From Desulfuromonadaceae bacterium (GTDB lineage Bacteria; Desulfobacterota; Desulfuromonadia; Desulfuromonadales; Desulfuromonadaceae): a stretch of DNA of 9,993 bases. The stretch spans positions 1 through 9,993 of the forward strand of contig JAMOOS010000199.1 in NCBI GenBank assembly GCA_027065245.1. Direction: 5' to 3'. Position numbers and translations under genes: made by a program. The notes below the pieces were generated by a model. That model was not told the origin of the DNA. It worked only from the letters and a program-made list of their open reading frames with translations, and did not search any database. Within the stretch, counting starts at the first letter, position 1. Each line of letters starts with the position of its first letter. Shown here piece by piece: positions 1-6,542 of the stretch.

Positions 1-1
1 T

Positions 2-649
2 TGTTATTGTCGCGTAGGTGGGGTGTGCAAGGATATTGATGATAAATTTGTTGCGGCCACCCGGGCGTTTATTGCGCGTTTGCGTAGCCGTTTCCCCATG
101 TATGAGGATCTGGTTAACGGCAACATCATCCTGCAAAAACGTCTGATCAACGTAGGTGGGCTGAATCGGGAAATCTGCGCTCGCTACGGCGTTACCGGGC
201 CGTTGCTGCGCGGTACGGGTGTCGGTTATGATATTCGCCGCGCTGAGCCGTATTCAGTGTATCCAGAGTTTGATTTTGAAATTCCGGTCGAAACTGCTGG
301 CGACTGTATGGCGTCCTTTATGGTGCGGTTCCGCGAAATTGAACAGAGTCTGCGTATTATCGAGCAAGCTCTGGATGGGTTGCCAGAGGGTGATTATATT
401 GCGCCCAAGGTGCCCAAAAAGCTGAAAATACCGGCAGGGGACTACAATACTTCGGTTGAGTCGCCGCGTGGTGAGTTGTCCTACTATCTGGTAGCGGACG
501 GCAGCGATGTCCCCTATCGCCTCAAGGTGAGAACGCCATCCTATTCCAACTTGAGCATAGTCCCCGAGGTGTGCCAGGGGATGCTGCTTTCTGACGTGGT
601 ATCGGCCATGGGTTCATTGGACCTGGTTATTCCCGAGATTGACAGGTAG
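2..649 (+). CDS. nuoD: NADH-quinone oxidoreductase subunit D (49 kDa), 3' part
   Basis: C-terminal 215 residues of NuoD, the 49-kDa subunit of the complex I connecting module. It forms the quinone pocket together with NuoB and NuoH on the cytoplasmic side. The reading frame is open to the left edge (reading CYCRVGGV from base 2), and RVGGV is a NuoD motif, so the GTG at 23 is internal and the true start lies upstream of the window. Visible family signatures are the GPLLRGTGVGYDIRR block, the YPEFDFEIP segment, a VESPRGELSYYLVADGS strand region and the RTPSYSNLSIVPE block, ending in the typical GSLDLVIPEIDR terminus. The catalytic-pocket His and Tyr of the N-terminal half are outside the window. 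The C-terminus is complete (TAG at 647-649). nuoH starts 5 nt later, so the two are surely co-transcribed. A NuoC-NuoD fusion cannot be excluded because the N-terminus is missing. Hydrogenase large subunits are distant relatives, but no C-terminal CxxC metal ligand pair is present. Confidence 0.95.
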   Translation, partial: CYCRVGGVCKDIDDKFVAATRAFIARLRSRFPMYEDLVNGNIILQKRLINVGGLNREICARYGVTGPLLRGTGVGYDIRRAEPYSVYPEFDFEIPVETAGDCMASFMVRFREIEQSLRIIEQALDGLPEGDYIAPKVPKKLKIPAGDYNTSVESPRGELSYYLVADGSDVPYRLKVRTPSYSNLSIVPEVCQGMLLSDVVSAMGSLDLVIPEIDR

Positions 650-654
650 AGCAT

Positions 655-1641
655 ATGGAAATCCTACACAGTATACTTCCGGAGTTGATTCGGATCATTG
701 TCTGCGCTGTGTGCGGCGCTGTTATTGTCTTTGGCAACGCACTGGTGATGGGCTACGCGGAGCGGAAGCTTGCCGGACACATCATGTTGCGGCCCGGTCC
801 CATGGAGGTTGGCTTTCATGGCGTACTGCAGTTGATCATTGACGGTCTCAAGCTGATGGGTAAACAGTTGGTGGTGCCGCAGCAGGCTAACAAGCCATTG
901 TACATGCTGGCGCCTATTCTGTCATTTGCGCCGGTTTTTGTGCCGTTGCTGGTGATTCCATTCAGCGATAAGCTGCAGGGATTCGATATCAATATTGGCT
1001 TGCTGATTATTCTGGCTTTTGCATCGATAAACGTACTGGCGATACTCGTTGGTGGCTGGAGTTCTAATAATAAATATTCGCTGTTCGGTGCGTTTCGCTC
1101 GGTAGCGCAAAATGTTGCCTATGAGATTCCCATGCTGATTTCGCTGTTGGCTGTTGTGTTTATGACCAACACCTTCAGTCTCAAAGAGATTGCCGCTGCG
1201 CAGAGTCCGGTATGGTTCGTAATCGTGCAGCCGGTTGCGTTTCTCATTTATATAGTTGCCATGGTGGCTGAGACCAACCGGGCACCGTTTGATCTGCCGG
1301 AAGCAGAAAGTGAGCTTACCGCCGGTTTTCACACGGAGTATAGTGGCATGGCGTTCAGCCTGTTCATGCTGGCTGAGTATGCCAACATGTTTATTGTCTG
1401 CAGTGTGGCAACGGTGTTTTTCCTCGGCGGCAGCTCAGGGATCCCACTGCCATATTTTGAGTACAGTGGCGCAGTCTGGTTCCTTGTCAAAGTGTATGCA
1501 TTGATGTTCTTTCTGGTCTGGATTCGTTGGACCTATCCGCGTACCCGTTTCGATCAGCTGATGAATTTCTGCTGGAAGTACATGATTCCATTCTCGCTGG
1601 TTAACCTTCTAATTACTGTCGTAATGGTGAAGCTGATATGA
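655..1641 (+). CDS. nuoH: NADH-quinone oxidoreductase subunit H
   Basis: NuoH (ND1 homologue), 328 residues, a normal length for the family. It is the polytopic membrane subunit that closes the quinone chamber under NuoB/NuoD and couples quinone reduction to the membrane arm. Seen: the N-terminal YAERKLAGHIMLRPGP block (about residues 34-49) followed by LQLIIDGLKLMGK (58-70); AYEIPM with Glu157; and the diagnostic loop AETNRAPFDLPEAESEL (205-221), rich in conserved Glu, then GFHTEYSGMAF. Near the end is WIRWTYPRTRFDQLM (289-303). About eight hydrophobic helices are readable, as expected. The start at 655 follows the nuoD stop by 5 nt, with a short purine-rich AGGTAGAG just before it. The stop overlaps the nuoI start as ATGA. 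All acidic residues used by the family in this loop appear intact, so the subunit looks functional. Confidence 0.98.
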   Translation: MEILHSILPELIRIIVCAVCGAVIVFGNALVMGYAERKLAGHIMLRPGPMEVGFHGVLQLIIDGLKLMGKQLVVPQQANKPLYMLAPILSFAPVFVPLLVIPFSDKLQGFDINIGLLIILAFASINVLAILVGGWSSNNKYSLFGAFRSVAQNVAYEIPMLISLLAVVFMTNTFSLKEIAAAQSPVWFVIVQPVAFLIYIVAMVAETNRAPFDLPEAESELTAGFHTEYSGMAFSLFMLAEYANMFIVCSVATVFFLGGSSGIPLPYFEYSGAVWFLVKVYALMFFLVWIRWTYPRTRFDQLMNFCWKYMIPFSLVNLLITVVMVKLI

Positions 1642-2078
1642 AATCCTATTTTTCAGAATTGATTACGGGGGGGTGGAGCCTGATCCTTGGTCTCAAGGTG
1701 ACGATCAAGGCGATGTTCTCTCCGATTGTAACTGTGCAGTATCCCAGGGAAAAGATTGAGATTACTCCCAACTACCGCGGACACATTGACTTGGTTAAGG
1801 ATGCCGAGACCGGTGCGCACAAGTGTATCAGCTGCGGCAGTTGTATGCGTGAATGTCCTTCTGGTTGTATTGTCGTCGAGGGAGAGAAGCGCGAGGGGGT
1901 GAAGGGCAAGGTGCTTACAGTTTTTACCCTGGATTTTACCAAGTGCAGCTTGTGCGGTGCATGCGTTGAGGTCTGTCCGACAAAAGCTCTTGATTATTCC
2001 AACGAGTATGAGTTGGCTGGCTATGCGCGCTCCGATTTTCACTACGATATTCTTAAAAGGTTGGAGGAACGGGAATGA
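1638..2078 (+). CDS. nuoI: NADH-quinone oxidoreductase subunit I (two 4Fe-4S clusters)
   Basis: NuoI, a peripheral ferredoxin-like subunit of 146 residues, holds clusters N6a and N6b and passes electrons to NuoB near the quinone site. Two CxxCxxCxxxCP motifs are visible: Cys63/66/69/73 and Cys103/106/109/113. By family rule the fourth Cys of each motif ligates the other cluster. The N-terminal amphipathic stretch (ITGGWSLILGLKVTIKAMF, 9-27) matches the membrane-anchoring helix of NuoI, followed by VQYPREK and the PNYRGHIDL segment. An extra Cys77 follows the first motif (CPSGC); it is not one of the usual ligands. The start ATG lies in an ATGA overlap with the nuoH stop and has only a weak purine-rich site upstream, so translation is probably coupled. 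The stop again overlaps nuoJ by ATGA. The protein is somewhat shorter than the E. coli subunit at both ends, within the range for the family. Confidence 0.97.
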   Translation: MKSYFSELITGGWSLILGLKVTIKAMFSPIVTVQYPREKIEITPNYRGHIDLVKDAETGAHKCISCGSCMRECPSGCIVVEGEKREGVKGKVLTVFTLDFTKCSLCGACVEVCPTKALDYSNEYELAGYARSDFHYDILKRLEERE

Positions 2079-2599
2079 TTGTTTTTAAGTACATCGCCGA
2101 AGTCCTCTTCTATGCCTTTATGATCCTTACGTTCATGGGCGGGTTTATGGCCGTTCGATCCAGACTGCTGATGCACGCGGTTTTGGGGCTGGCTGTGTCT
2201 CTGCTTGGTGTTGCCGGGCTTTATTTCTATCTCGGTAGTCCGTTCCTGGCCATGATGCAGGTGCTCATCTATGTGGGCGCAGTATGTATCATGATTGTCA
2301 TGGGGGTTATGCTTGGCAATACTCCGGATCAGCTGGCGTACAAGAACTTCGAGGGGCGCAATACAATCCTTGCGGCATTTGCCTGTGCCTTGGGTTTTGT
2401 TGCTCTGTATGTGGCTATCGGGCAGGCAAAGTTTGCTCCGGCTGCCGAGAAGGTTGGTGACATGTCCATCCGTTTTATCGGCGAGAGTCTACTGTTCCAG
2501 TACTGCCTGGCCTTTGAATTGATTTCGGTAATATTGCTGACAGCCATTGTCGGCGCGATTATTCTGGCGCGTGGCGGTCGGGAGGAAGAGGCGAAATGA
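2075..2599 (+). CDS. nuoJ: NADH-quinone oxidoreductase subunit J
   Basis: NuoJ (ND6 homologue), 174 residues, is a five-helix membrane subunit that bridges NuoH and NuoK and takes part in the conformational and water-wire coupling of the membrane arm. Seen: the third-helix signature LGSPFLAMMQVLIYVGAVCIM (split 53-62 and 63-73) with the conserved Tyr66, after which the family has a pi-bulge, and the C-terminal helix with FELISVILLTAIVGAIILAR (147-166), the standard NuoJ ending. The Shine-Dalgarno site GGAGG (2063-2067) lies 7 nt before the ATG, one of the best sites in the operon. The start overlaps the nuoI stop and the stop overlaps the nuoK start, both as ATGA, so the gene is translationally coupled on both sides. 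Nothing unusual was seen. Confidence 0.95.
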   Translation: MIVFKYIAEVLFYAFMILTFMGGFMAVRSRLLMHAVLGLAVSLLGVAGLYFYLGSPFLAMMQVLIYVGAVCIMIVMGVMLGNTPDQLAYKNFEGRNTILAAFACALGFVALYVAIGQAKFAPAAEKVGDMSIRFIGESLLFQYCLAFELISVILLTAIVGAIILARGGREEEAK

Positions 2600-2913
2600 T
2601 GATCAGTGCCAATTTGAATACATATCTGATTATAGCTGTCATCCTGCTGATAATCGGTCTTTATGGGATGTTGCAGCACCGTTCACTGATCGGCATGCTG
2701 ATTTCGAGTGAATTTATCCTCAACGGTGCCGGACTAAACTTCATGGCGTTTAACCGTTTTGTGGCACCGAACCCGGCGGTTGGGCAGATTTACACGTTGT
2801 TTATCATGGGTATTGCTGCTGCCGAGGCGGCGATTGTGATCAGTATTATCATCGCGGTGTACCGCAAGTATGGCAGTGAAGATCCTGAACGCGTTCAGGA
2901 TATGAAGCTGTAA
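2596..2913 (+). CDS. nuoK: NADH-quinone oxidoreductase subunit K
   Basis: NuoK (ND4L homologue), 105 residues, is a three-helix membrane subunit carrying two essential membrane glutamates. Both are visible: Glu39 in ISSEFILNGAGLNFMAF (equivalent to E. coli Glu36) and Glu77 in GIAAAEAAIVISIIIAVYR (equivalent to Glu72). The start is the first of two tandem ATG codons (2596 and 2599); initiation at the second would remove only one Met. A strong purine-rich site, GGAGGAAGAGG (2581-2591), covers either choice. The gene overlaps the nuoJ stop by ATGA. Its last codons contain a perfect 20-bp palindrome (listed separately). It is the last gene of the conserved D-H-I-J-K block before the antiporter cassette. 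Confidence 0.96.
   Translation: MMISANLNTYLIIAVILLIIGLYGMLQHRSLIGMLISSEFILNGAGLNFMAFNRFVAPNPAVGQIYTLFIMGIAAAEAAIVISIIIAVYRKYGSEDPERVQDMKL
2882..2901. repeat. Perfect 20-bp palindrome at the 3' end of nuoK
   Basis: The sequence reads ATCCTGAACG followed by its exact reverse complement, so it is a 20-bp perfect palindrome. In RNA it could form an 8-bp stem (ATCCTGAA with TTCAGGAT) capped by a CGCG tetraloop. It encodes nuoK residues around DPERVQD, 10 bases before the stop codon, and precedes the longest gap inside the operon. No T-run follows, so it is not an intrinsic terminator. A role in mRNA end protection, processing or protein binding is only inference; chance is possible because it lies in coding sequence. 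Confidence 0.5.
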
Positions 2914-2983
2914 AACGCTTTGCTGACGGTTATGAAAATCTGTAACGGCAGTCACGCAGCTCTGCTAGCGCGACACACCACTT

Positions 2984-2990
2984 GAGAAAG
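2984..2990 (+). promoter_or_regulatory. Ribosome binding site of the first antiporter gene
   Basis: GAGAAAG sits 8 nt before the ATG at 2999. It is a modest Shine-Dalgarno match and supports that start. Because the preceding gene ends 85 nt upstream, this gene must be initiated independently rather than by coupling. The remaining part of the gap (2914-2983) holds no further signal I can defend. Confidence 0.55.
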
Positions 2991-2998
2991 CACTTGCA

Positions 2999-4492
2999 AT
3001 GAACACAATTATTACCAGTAAAATTATTATAACAATGATGATTCCGATGATTACCGGAATCCTTGTTATGCTGTCGGGCAAAAAACCGAATCTGCGCGAT
3101 AGCTGGTCGACACTGGGTGCTATCCTCACCTTTCTGTCGGTGCTGAGCTTTTTGCCGACGATTCTGGGTGGGGACCAGCTGCAGTACACCATGTTTGAGC
3201 TTTATCCCGGCATTAGTGTCAAGTTGAACCTGGATCCGCTCGGGGTGATATTTGCACTGGTGGCGTCATTTCTGTGGATACTGGCCAGTTTGTACTGTGT
3301 TGGCTACATGCGCGGTCTTAACGAGCATGCCCAGACCCGATTCTATGTCTGTTACGCGGTGTCGGTAGGGGCGGCAATGGGCGCGGCTTTTGCCGGCAGC
3401 CTGTTCACGCTGTACCTGTTTTATGAGATTGTCTCTATTTTCACATATCCGCTGGTCATGCATCACCAGGATGAGGAAGGCTACGCTGGTGCCAAAAAGT
3501 ACATCATTTATTTGATGTTTACTTCCAAGGCATTCCTGTTGCCTGCTATGGTCATCATTTATGTTGCCTGTGGTACCCTCGATTTCAATTCCATGAATAT
3601 CGTCCAGGGCATCTTCCCTCACGGTGTTGATCATGTGACGGTGGCCGTTGCATTTTTGCTGTGCCTGTTTGGTTTCGCCAAGGCGGGCGTCATGCCGTTT
3701 CACAACTGGCTGCCAGATGCAATGGTGGCACCGACTCCGGTTAGTGCGTTGCTCCATGCAGTGGTCGTTGTTAAAGTTGGTGTATTCTCGGTGTGCCGCG
3801 TTATGCTGTCGGTGTTTGGTACCCAGCTGCTGGCTGATACCGGTTTGGGGATATTCACCGCCTACTTTGTTTCGTTCACTATCATCACTGCATCGCTGAT
3901 TGCGCTGACCAAGACCAATCTCAAGGCGCGGTTGGCGTATTCAACGGTCAGTCAATTGTCGTACATCATTTTAGGTGTGGCTATGCTTACACCGAACAGT
4001 ATAACAGGTGGTCTTATCCATATTGCCAACCACGCACTGGCCAAGATTACCTTGTTCTTTGCTGCCGGTTGTATTTTTGTTGCCAGCGGCAAGAAGGATA
4101 TTACTGAGATGGGCGGGCTGGGGAGACGGATGCCGTTTACCATGTTGGCCTTTGGTGTCGCTTCATTGGGGATGATTGGTGCGCCGCCAGTGGGTGGTTT
4201 TGTTACCAAATGGTACCTGGCGTTAGGTACTATGGATATCCATAACTGGATTTTGTTGACTGTGTTGTTGCTCAGTAGTTTGCTCAACGCCGGTTACTTT
4301 GTGCCTGTGTTTCTGCATGCATTCTTTGGCAAGCCGCTGCCTGCTGATGAGGGGCTTACCGGCAGTTTGGAAAACAGGCCCCTGATAATATTTATGGTTG
4401 TACCTTTGGTTATTACCGGGATTCTGTCGGCATTAATTGGCGTGTACCCTGATCTGTTTCTGAACCTCATAAATCTGTTGGTGAAGCCATGA
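2999..4492 (+). CDS. MrpD/NuoL-family proton-conducting antiporter subunit 1
   Basis: A 497-residue polytopic membrane protein of the antiporter-like family (Proton_antipo_M type) that includes NuoL, NuoM, NuoN, MrpA and MrpD. Its length and about 14 helices fit MrpD/NuoM rather than a full NuoL, and it lacks a lateral-helix tail. The charged residues of a working proton channel are present: Glu143 in FYEIVSIFTYPL (TM5), Lys228 in GFAKAGVMPFHNWLPDA (TM7), His253 and Lys259 in LLHAVVVVKVG (TM8), Lys349 in HALAKITLFFAAG, and Lys404 in GGFVTKWYLAL (TM12). It sits where nuoL normally starts, between nuoK and nuoM, so it is inferred to be a pump subunit of this complex I. It starts 85 nt after nuoK, and its stop overlaps the next gene by ATGA. 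Alternative: part of an Mrp-type or hydrogenase-linked antiporter. However, no mrpB, C, E, F or G genes are seen, and the nuo genes on both sides argue for complex I. Confidence 0.88.
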   Translation: MNTIITSKIIITMMIPMITGILVMLSGKKPNLRDSWSTLGAILTFLSVLSFLPTILGGDQLQYTMFELYPGISVKLNLDPLGVIFALVASFLWILASLYCVGYMRGLNEHAQTRFYVCYAVSVGAAMGAAFAGSLFTLYLFYEIVSIFTYPLVMHHQDEEGYAGAKKYIIYLMFTSKAFLLPAMVIIYVACGTLDFNSMNIVQGIFPHGVDHVTVAVAFLLCLFGFAKAGVMPFHNWLPDAMVAPTPVSALLHAVVVVKVGVFSVCRVMLSVFGTQLLADTGLGIFTAYFVSFTIITASLIALTKTNLKARLAYSTVSQLSYIILGVAMLTPNSITGGLIHIANHALAKITLFFAAGCIFVASGKKDITEMGGLGRRMPFTMLAFGVASLGMIGAPPVGGFVTKWYLALGTMDIHNWILLTVLLLSSLLNAGYFVPVFLHAFFGKPLPADEGLTGSLENRPLIIFMVVPLVITGILSALIGVYPDLFLNLINLLVKP

Positions 4493-4737
4493 TTGTAAAA
4501 TTCCTGACTTACTTGCGTGAGAGACCAGAGATGCTGAAATGGCTGCTGATGTCGTTTCTGGCGTTTTCTCTCGTATTCGATTTCTTTGTAGACCATCATG
4601 AAGGTCATTTCTGGGGTGATCATCTCGTCGGATTCTGGGCAGTGTTTGGGCTGGTGGGATGTTTGGGAATGATTGTATTCTGTAAAGGGCTGTCGCACGT
4701 ATGGCTGGAGAGGGACACGGATCATTATGACAAGTAG
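4489..4737 (+). CDS. Small two-helix membrane protein of the antiporter cassette
   Basis: An 82-residue protein with two clear hydrophobic segments (about residues 17-34 and 46-66). They are joined by a short loop rich in Asp, His and Glu (DFFVDHHEGHFWGDH, 31-45). The tail is charged and ends in RDTDHYDK. I cannot assign a function. From memory, similar small proteins with a GF-AVFG---C core and a C-terminal R-D-YYD-like end occur beside MrpD-like genes in other bacteria, which would make it a conserved but uncharacterised companion; I cannot check this here. The start is supported by an ATGA overlap with the previous gene. The stop lies 11 nt inside the next gene, so all three are probably translated in a coupled way. 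The inferred role is an accessory or assembly subunit of the two flanking antiporter proteins. Hydrophobicity, frame and tight packing make it a real gene. Confidence 0.8.
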   Translation: MIVKFLTYLRERPEMLKWLLMSFLAFSLVFDFFVDHHEGHFWGDHLVGFWAVFGLVGCLGMIVFCKGLSHVWLERDTDHYDK

Positions 4738-6493
4738 CATCTTTATGCATCCAGCCACCATGTTTATTGTTGGTGCGCTGTTGCTGCCGTTGTTTAAGAA
4801 GTTTAATGCCCAGAAGGTATGGTTGGTGCTTGTGCCGCTTCTGGCATTTATGCAGATTAAGTATTTGCCGTCGTCGTTTGGGTGTGTTGAATGGATGGGT
4901 TTTAAACTGCAGTTCGGGCGTGTAGACCAGCTGACTATGGTTTTTCTGCATGTGTTCACCCTGATGGCACTTATTGGCAGCATTTTCGGGTTGCATGTTA
5001 AAGAAAGCGGCCAGCATGCAGCAGCATGGCTGTATGTGGCGGGTTCGCTCGGGACAACCTTGGCTGGTGACTACCTGGTGGTGTTTATCTTCTGGGAGTT
5101 GATGGCGTTTGCGTCAGTATTCCTGGTGTGGTATCGCAAGCGGAAGAAATCCATCGACGCAGGCTTTCGTTATCTGCTGGTGCACACTTTTGGTGGACTG
5201 GTTCTGCTTGGTGGAATTTTTCTCCACTATCAGGCAACGCACGATCTCAGTTTTGTTGCGGTTTCGCCTGAGACGGCTACAATTGGCGAGTACCTGATTA
5301 TGATCGGGTTTATGCTCAATGCTGCTGTTCCGCCGATTCATGCCTGGCTGCCGGATGCGTATCCTGAGGCGACGGTCACTGGTGCGGTGTTCATGTGTGC
5401 ATTCACCACCAAAACAGCGGTGTATGTGTTGGCGCGCGGTTTTGCCGGTTTCGAGGCACTGATGATTCTTGGTGCCATCATGACCCTGTACGGAGTCTTT
5501 TACGCGGTTATCGAGAATGATGCCCGACGCATTCTCGCCTATCATATTGTCAGTCAGGTTGGTTACATGGTTTGTGGTGTAGGTATCGGTACCGAGATGG
5601 CCGTTAATGGTGCCTGCGCTCATGCTTACGCTCATATTCTATACAAGGCATTGCTGTTCATGGGTGTTGGCAGTGTGCTGGAGATGACGGGGCGCTCCAA
5701 ACTCAGCGAGCTTGGCGGCTTGTACAAGTACATGCCTTTAACCATGATTTTTACAGTGATTGGCGGGATTGCAATCTCAGGTTTTCCGCTCACCAGCGGT
5801 TTCATCAGTAAGTCGATGATTATAGCGGCTGCCGGTGAGCATCATCAGCTTATCGTTATGTGCATGCTTAGCCTGGCGGCAGTAGGTACCTTCCTTTCTG
5901 TTGGAATCAAGCTGCCGTATTTCATCTGGTTTGGCCCCAACGATTGCGGTCTGAAGCCTAAGGAAGCACCGTGGAACATGCAACTGGGCATGTTCATGGC
6001 AGCGTTTATGTGCTTGTTCCTGGGGATGTACCCCAAGTTTCTTTACGATATGTTGCCGTATGCTGTGCATTACAACGCCTATAACATGGCACACTTGTCG
6101 GAGACGTTCCATCTGCTCGGCTTTACCGCATTCGGTTTCTACCTGATGGTTAAGTATCTTAAGCCTCACGATGTGTCAAATCTCGACCTCGACTGGTTCT
6201 ACCGTCGTGGCGCAGGTTGGTTTATGTGGTTTGCCCGCAACCCAGTTAGTGCCAGCAACGAGTTTGTTAGTAATATCTACCGGACCGTCGGTTTGCGCTT
6301 GACTATGGCTATGGCGCGCGGTCTGTCATGGTTTGACTGGGAGGGGATCGACTGGGCTCTGGATGGCAGTGCCCGTGGTGTGGTTAAAGGTGGCGACCAG
6401 GTGCGCCAGATCCAGACTGGTAAGTTGCAGCATTATATAGGTGCCGCAGTGGCGCTGCTGTTCCTGGTGCTTGTTGTTGTGGTATTGATCTGA
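4727..6493 (+). CDS. MrpD/NuoL-family antiporter subunit 2 with NuoL-like C-terminal tail
   Basis: A 588-residue membrane protein of the same antiporter family as its neighbours. The chosen start at 4727 gives MTSSIFMHPATMF, overlaps the previous gene by 11 nt and has purine-rich GGAGAGGG upstream. An in-frame ATG at 4673 would overlap that gene much more and add a polar non-family leader. Seen: Glu124 in FIFWELMAFASVF (TM5), Lys229 in AFTTKTAVYVL (TM8), His303 and Lys307 in AHILYKALLFMG, and Lys362 in SGFISKSM (TM12). The usual TM7 lysine is absent: GFMLNAAVPPIHAWLPDA has Asn198 at that place. After the helix ending near 478 come about 90 mostly helical, polar-to-amphipathic residues (LDLDWFYRRGAGW at 486-498, up to LQTGKLQHY-like QTGKLQHY at 563-570), then a last helix (571-588). 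This is the layout of the NuoL lateral helix and anchoring helix. It probably fills the distal NuoL-like position. Annotators may call it Na+/H+ antiporter subunit D; ion specificity cannot be read from sequence. Confidence 0.88.
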   Translation: MTSSIFMHPATMFIVGALLLPLFKKFNAQKVWLVLVPLLAFMQIKYLPSSFGCVEWMGFKLQFGRVDQLTMVFLHVFTLMALIGSIFGLHVKESGQHAAAWLYVAGSLGTTLAGDYLVVFIFWELMAFASVFLVWYRKRKKSIDAGFRYLLVHTFGGLVLLGGIFLHYQATHDLSFVAVSPETATIGEYLIMIGFMLNAAVPPIHAWLPDAYPEATVTGAVFMCAFTTKTAVYVLARGFAGFEALMILGAIMTLYGVFYAVIENDARRILAYHIVSQVGYMVCGVGIGTEMAVNGACAHAYAHILYKALLFMGVGSVLEMTGRSKLSELGGLYKYMPLTMIFTVIGGIAISGFPLTSGFISKSMIIAAAGEHHQLIVMCMLSLAAVGTFLSVGIKLPYFIWFGPNDCGLKPKEAPWNMQLGMFMAAFMCLFLGMYPKFLYDMLPYAVHYNAYNMAHLSETFHLLGFTAFGFYLMVKYLKPHDVSNLDLDWFYRRGAGWFMWFARNPVSASNEFVSNIYRTVGLRLTMAMARGLSWFDWEGIDWALDGSARGVVKGGDQVRQIQTGKLQHYIGAAVALLFLVLVVVVLI

Positions 6494-6536
6494 CACTGCC
6501 TGCTTGTTATCGGATAGGCAATTACTCATAGACAGT

Positions 6537-6542
6537 AGGAAG
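6537..6542 (+). promoter_or_regulatory. Ribosome binding site of nuoM
   Basis: AGGAAG lies immediately before the nuoM ATG at 6545, with the AGGA core 4 nt away. It supports that start. The 51-nt gap before nuoM (6494-6544) also contains a weak TGCCT/AGGCA inverted repeat but no terminator. Confidence 0.6.

Noticed and set aside
23..25. GTG at 23 as the start of the first gene
   Set aside because: The frame is open to the left edge and the residues before it (RVGG) continue the NuoD family motif, so the gene is cut by the window.
2920..2946. Possible promoter in the nuoK-antiporter gap (TTGCTG, 17 nt, TAACGG)
   Set aside because: The -10 match is poor and the spacing alone is not convincing; read-through from the upstream genes is the simpler explanation.
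2932..2985. A 17-codon open frame (start ATG at 2932) in the gap before the first antiporter gene
   Set aside because: No Shine-Dalgarno site precedes it and its product shows no recognisable features; the stop near the next gene's ribosome site could suggest a leader peptide, but nothing else supports it.
4673..4726. Upstream in-frame ATG at 4673 for the 588-aa antiporter subunit
   Set aside because: It would add an 18-residue polar leader overlapping the 82-aa gene by 65 nt; the start at 4727 gives a family-like N-terminus and an ordinary short overlap.
4294..5017. Long open frames on the minus strand opposite the antiporter genes (up to 229 codons)
   Set aside because: They lie antisense to well-supported membrane protein genes, show no family motif and have no membrane or domain pattern of their own; they are frame shadows.
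2999..6493. A complete Mrp Na+/H+ antiporter operon inserted in the nuo operon
   Set aside because: No mrpB, mrpC, mrpE, mrpF or mrpG genes are present; only the MrpD-like subunits and one small protein of a different type are seen.
6497..6520. Inverted repeat TGCCT/AGGCA before nuoM as a terminator
   Set aside because: The stem is only 5 bp with a 14-nt loop and no T-run follows.
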